Below are positions 59,365-64,000 of a DNA stretch of 64,000 bases, in pieces. A model generated the notes under the pieces. It was not told where the DNA came from. It saw only the letters and a program-made list of their open reading frames with translations, and did not search any database. Numbering within the stretch: the stretch's first letter is position 1; the number at the start of each line of letters is the position of its first letter. Source of the DNA: Myrica gale (Eukaryota > Streptophyta > Magnoliopsida > Fagales > Myricaceae); contig OZ005602.1 in NCBI GenBank assembly GCA_963930655.1, positions 6,626,001 to 6,690,000 on the forward strand, in the 5' to 3' direction. Made by a program: the position numbers and the translations under genes.

Positions 59365-59790
59365 TAGGGCCGGCTCAAGGGTAAGGCAAGTTAGGCGGTG
59401 GCTTAAGGCCTCACCCTGAGCAAGGCCCCGTAAAGACTAAAAATATTTTTTTATATTTTTTTGTGTTGTAGATGACCCAAAAATAAAAAGACAACTGGGT
59501 TAATAAAAAAAAGACAAAATGCAATCTTTTCATTTTTTTTTTTATCATGAGTGGACATATATATTTCTTCCAGACTTCCTAATTCTTTTTTAGATATTTC
59601 TGAACTTTGCTCAAAGAGAAAAAATGTCTTATAAATTTCTTAATTGTTCTAGTCATGGGGCCTTGATGTCATGTATGAAGACCTCATAAAAAATAATTAA
59701 TGGGGTCTTTAATATTTTATATTAAATTTAATATAAAAAGTCTATTAATTTATTTTACCTTATATCTCCATTTTGATTGAGCCGGCCCTG
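59365..59790. mobile_element. Non-autonomous hAT element, 426 bp
   Basis: The ends TAGGGCCGGCTCAA and, in reverse, CAGGGCCGGCTCAA are nearly perfect inverted repeats. A perfect 8-bp duplication CCGGCGTA flanks it (59357-59364 and 59791-59798). No transposase. Confidence 0.93.
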
Positions 59791-59903
59791 CCGGCGTAGC
59801 GCTAACAGGGGACAAAAAGTGAGAAAAAGATAAAGAAAGAAATCTCTCTAATTAGCGAGACGATCGCTGGGATAAAGTGGGCAGATCGAGCTGGAATGAT
59901 ATA

Positions 59904-60092
59904 GGCTGCGTTTGCAACCAAAACAATCCCCAAAATTTTATCTCTCTCCTAATAAAATACTCCAATATAATCTCTCTCTCTCCCATAAAAAAATATAAAA
60001 AATATAAAAAATTATCTCTCTCTTCACATTTTCACTAAACCCAATACCAACACATATTCTCATACCAAAAATATTACAACACAAACACAACC
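59904..60092. mobile_element. Tourist-like MITE (family A), inverted copy, 189 bp
   Basis: GGCTGCGTTTGCAACC at the left and GTGTTTGTG-type repeat in reverse at the right; interior tctctctctcccataaaaaa and ttttcactaaacccaatacc are the reverse of the other copies. ATA flanks both sides (59901-59903 and 60093-60095). Confidence 0.8.
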
Positions 60093-60684
60093 ATAGTAAT
60101 GGTATTGGTACGTGGTCGCTGACGACGGTATCATCACTGTCGTAATAACTAACACATCAGGTTTTGCATGGCGGGAAGGTGACAGCTGACTGATTGATGT
60201 AATAGTGTAATTTCCTTCCATAATCGCCACCATATACCTCCTTTCGCTTTTAATGTGGGTTTTTATTAACGCAGAAGGTATGGTTAAGCTTTACTACTTT
60301 CAGACTCTGACACGACATCGTCCAGTTTATTTGGTTGGCTGAGCTCCGGCCTCCACTTTCAAGGTGTGACGTTGGCGAAAAAAATAAGGGAGAAAACAAG
60401 AAAACTCTTTTCGATCGTCAGAAACTACACTTGGAAAGCGAGTATGTTTTCCTTCTTTGGTTGCTTTCTTCAGTTACACAGACTTTTCTTTTTATTTGGT
60501 GCCTGACGTTTTGGGTTTGCACTCAGTCTTAATACATTAATAAATCCGTCATGCTGTATAGCATGTAAATATAAAACTATCAAGATCTACGTTGAATAAT
60601 CATCATCAAACGACAATGTTGTCTCTGCACTTGAATAGCAGCAAACTGATTGCGTCAAGAAATTCTTAAATAACCTGTCAAATC
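60093..60684. other. Intergenic, no gene recognised
   Basis: The plus-strand frame at 60335-60532 has no family resemblance. Confidence 0.4.
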
Positions 60685-60978
60685 TGTTAAGTGGTAAGAG
60701 ATAATATCATATCAAGATTTGATATGATATTATGGTTACGACGATATCAAATAGTCATCAAAATTTAAATATAATAATATTCTCATATTATACTTTATAT
60801 TGTCTATATAAATAGAAACTTTATCTTTGTAATCTGTATGAATTTATAATACAAACACAGTCAACTTTTATAGTGGATGTAGTTTTTCTAGACCGAACCA
60901 CTTAAATCTCTATCTCTCCTTACTCTTTCTTCTCTCTCCATTATGTTTCAATTATGCATGGTTTATCAAATTCTATCA
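60685..60978 (+). mobile_element. Copia-type LTR with adjacent primer-binding site
   Basis: The LTR starts near TGTTAAGTGG, has the promoter word TATATAAATAG at about 60815, GTGGATGTAG and a CT-rich stretch, and ends ...TTCTATCA. It abuts TGGTATCAGAGC at 60979-60990, complementary to initiator tRNA-Met. The start is approximate. The internal region is cut off after about 60 bases by the next LTR. Confidence 0.75.
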
Positions 60979-60990
60979 TGGTATCAGAGC
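60979..60990 (+). other. Primer-binding site for tRNA-Met
   Basis: TGGTATCAGAGC directly after the LTR end, the standard priming site of copia elements. Confidence 0.85.
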
Positions 60991-61053
60991 ATGTGATCCT
61001 GCAGCCATAAGTTAGGTGTACCTTATAAAATTCTATCAAATTCGAGCTTCCGC

Positions 61054-61467
61054 TGTAAGAATTTACATACAGGATTTGCACAGCGAAAAAACCAAATGAT
61101 TAGGATATGACCTTTAGCCGTTATGATCAAGCGTTCTTTATGGGGGTACAACATGTAGAAGACCTACAAAACAAAACTCACAATAGGCAAATACAAAACA
61201 GAGTCTTCTGAGCCTATCGCCTATACTTTAGGGTTTCTAACTTATGTCATATGATAGATGGAATACACATGCTTTATTTATAGGCTAGGCCAGGGACCCT
61301 CATGTAATTATTAATTCTTTATTTATTCCTACCATCAATGAATAATTATATTTAATACCAAGAATAATATCCTAATTGGAATAATTACCCAATACCATAA
61401 TTAAATAATTTAAACTTTATTAATTCATGTGCCACGTGGACCACACTTTGAAGGGAAAATTCTAACA
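61054..61467 (-). mobile_element. 3' LTR of a second copia element, minus orientation
   Basis: On the minus strand AAGTGGGAGAA (polypurine tract) is followed by TGTTAGAATTTTCCC, the LTR start at 61467. The LTR ends TTCTTACA at 61054, and TATAAATAAAG lies inside as promoter. The coding remains of the element extend to the right. Confidence 0.8.
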
Positions 61468-64000
61468 TTCTCCCACTTGGGCCACGTGACACACGAATAT
61501 CTTTTAGGTATAAGGTACACCCGCTTATGGTTGTAACTTTACTTATTCCAATTATTCGTGAACCGCTCCCACTCACTCGAGGAATACTATGTACGAATCA
61601 TGGCGGTAAAAATCTTATATATCAAGTCATCCCTTCCATGTATTACAATGCACCATATCCCCAAAGCAAGCACTTTATGAGCTATCGAACTTTACGAATG
61701 ATCTTCCCATAAGCCATTCGGGTCCAACTTTATATATCCCAATGGATACTAAATTTTATGTGCACAACTAAAGCTTTATTCTCCAAAAAATAGTGACTTT
61801 ATGTCTATAGACCAAATAGAGAGAAATAAAACAAAAATTGAATTAATAAGTCTCATATGCTTCTCATGACTTAAACTGTATTACCGGTAAACTTTAGTCA
61901 TGAGATTCGTAATCATTAATTCAATACTTATAAGTTCAATAAGAACTTCATGTCTCTTAAAATTCTCTCTTATACTGAATACTGAATGTCGTTATATAAT
62001 TTTCTGCTTTAACTTTATAGTTCTTGGAGAAGATAACTATATTACACTGCAGAAAATCTTAACAGGTCTCACTATAGTATCGACAATTTCGAGACCTTTA
62101 ATGTAGTTTCACAACTGTAATGCCTGTGTAAAATATTCATAGCATGTAATGAGTTTTGCTTCTATGACAACAATTTGTTTACCACCTTTATAGGATATAT
62201 ATATATCACTTTAATAAGAAAATATATATCCTGAAGTAAACTTCCCCATGTCTACCATATTGCAAAATTAAAATCTAAATAACCAATAAACTCCGAATGG
62301 TTGGAGTTACTTTAGGTTAATCTTTAGTCCTTGGTTTCTCACATTTACAACATTACTTTATTTTGCAGCTTTCAAATCTGAGTTTCCTCAGTAATCATGT
62401 TGTCTGACCAACGTCAAACCTAATCCAATGCACCTTAAGGGGTTTGAACTTCATTAAATTTATCCCCTTTGACAATAAATGCAACTATTTACTTTATGTA
62501 GCAAACTTGAATTGTCATCTTCAACACAATGAATTTTCGTATAGGACTAGAAAAGAATGTGCTCCCACTGACCCTAGGGTATGTATAAATATCAACACGA
62601 TTCTCCTTAAATCCTTATGAGATAACAATCTTGTGAAATTTCACATACCAATGGTGAGATATCTGTACTAGTCCAGACTGACTGTTATTCTTAATTCAAG
62701 CTTTAACCTTTATACCTCCTTTAAGATCTTATATTTATAAATTTCACTTCCACATATGCTTAATGTAACTCTAAACCAAATGAGTTACTAAATGTCATGT
62801 TTATCATAAATGACCATTTATGACATTTTACCAACACAATGGCTGTGAAAGCAAACTCTAATCATCTTTATGTCTGACATTAAAGCCAGAACTTTTGAGG
62901 TATACTGGAAAATCATAAAATTATTGGCCTCTCTTGTCTCGAGGATGTTGTCTTTAACTCTACTCCCACTGTATAAAACAATTTGAGTAGGTATGGATTA
63001 AACCTTTCTTTATGAGCTGACTTTGCTAAGAATAATTGTAATTCAAGGTAATCAAACTGATTTTCCTCAAACACAATCAATCATCTTTCTATTAAAGGTA
63101 ATTTAGTCAACTATTATGCTTCCTCAACTTTCATCCTGCGAGGATAAGCACTCCCACTAGGTTCAATTTCCTCAAGAAAATTTACTTCATGAGACTTAAC
63201 AATTTTACGACTATATGAAGGATAATGAAAATTAGTGTACTGTATAGCCAATGAAAATATTGCTAATTGTCCTTGAATATAATTTCTCTGGGCGAGAATT
63301 AAAAATCCTCTCTTTATTTGGACAATCCCAAATGTTTAAATAAATACACAGCAATGTTTCAGGCTTTAGTCCATAAGCTTAAGTGATACATCGGGGATGT
63401 TTGTTTGCCAAAATATTGGGGAATATTCCCAAAATTTTAGGAATCTTTACTTTATTGAGATTTATTGGGGTTTGTGAAAGGTGAAGTGTGTAGGTGTAAA
63501 AGTTAAAAAATTTGAAGTTTGTTTGGTTTGTCCGATTTGTTGAGACCCCAAATATTTGGGGTCTCAAACATGCCCATCATATTTTCTCTTTTATTGTACC
63601 TACCGTAGTATTCCTTACCTCCGTCAGATCTTACGATCTGTGTTTACTTCAAGTTTCTCTATTTCCACTTTAAAGGACATAAAAGCATTTAATGCTTTAA
63701 CCTCATTAATTAGAAGATAGAGATACATTGATTTTTCATGGTCATCAACGAATGAAATAAAATCTCTCTGACCATTTAGTTAAATAATGAGAGAAGGTAC
63801 ATTTATAACAATGTGTATGATCTTTAGGATCACTGAACCCTTTTGGCACCTTTAATGGTCTGGTTGGTCTGCTTCCTTAATGCAGTCCACTCAAGTGTCA
63901 ATGTTAGTAAAATCAGGAGTTTTTAAGACTAAAAAATTTACTAATTTCTTTATGGAGACATATTAATCTCCCATGCCAAAAGTTCAATTTAGAAAGCTCC
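61468..64000 (-). pseudogene. Decayed copia gag-pol (integrase to RNase H), runs off the right edge
   Basis: In minus-strand order: integrase remnants at 63790-63590 (YFISFVDDHEKSMYLYLL, and in another frame VRSDGGKEYYGRYN with a conserved Asp); the segment after integrase at about 63240-63120 (KIVKSHEVNFLEEIEPSGSA, PRRMKVEEA); reverse-transcriptase tail words near 62590-62450 (PRVSGST, KGDKFNEVQ); and RNase H at 62190-62050 (GGKQIVVIEAKLITCYEY, YIKGLEIVDTIVRPVKIFC). Order and motifs are those of Ty1-copia. Multiple stops and frameshifts show it is dead. A MITE interrupts it at 63393-63575. Confidence 0.88.
63393..63575. mobile_element. MITE inside the copia pseudogene, 183 bp
   Basis: GGGGATGTTTGTTTGCC at the left and, in reverse, GGGCATGTTTGAGACCCC at the right form inverted ends. 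ATC flanks both sides (63390-63392 and 63576-63578). Interior is non-coding. Confidence 0.8.

Overview
The window is nuclear DNA from a flowering plant, most likely a eudicot. Evidence: AT-rich intergenic DNA, GT-AG introns, many MITEs, copia and L1-type retroelement debris, P-class PPR sequences, and two multi-exon genes of plant families. I cannot name the species. No bacterial, viral, rRNA, tRNA or CRISPR feature was seen.

Layout. 0-4.6 kb: L1-type retroelement debris, an inverted copia-type LTR fragment, then a nested cluster in which a CACTA element and a hAT-like element both sit inside one arm of a foldback repeat. 5-9 kb: relics of several genes (a coiled-coil exon, a small membrane-protein-like first exon, an unknown exon) and the 3' end of an L1 retrotransposon. 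9-14.6 kb: two duplicated blocks carrying PPR pseudogenes; one holds a complete 419-bp TRIM retrotransposon with a perfect 5-bp target duplication. 15.1-21.4 kb and 26.4-32.7 kb: a direct segmental duplication of a NIMA-related kinase gene. The right copy extends to 33.57 kb and is a complete 14-exon gene predicting about 958 residues; the left copy is 5'-truncated and decayed. Between them lies an NHL/LEA-2 membrane-protein gene with one frameshift. 34-48 kb: transposon-rich DNA with foldbacks, tandem repeats, Tourist-like MITEs and an exon of an FAD monooxygenase split by a hAT element. 48.75-52.03 kb: an intact four-exon FAD/NAD(P)-binding oxidoreductase of the AIFM2/FSP1-like (AIF homolog) family, 367 residues. 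52-64 kb: more foldbacks, a minisatellite, hAT elements, copia LTRs, and at the right edge a decayed copia polyprotein on the minus strand running out of the window.

Only two genes look fully functional (the NEK kinase and the AIFM2-like oxidoreductase), plus possibly the NHL gene. They share no pathway that the sequence reveals. The main interest lies in how the locus was built: segmental duplication followed by decay, and insertions whose empty sites can be read within the window. I found no convincing new biological system.
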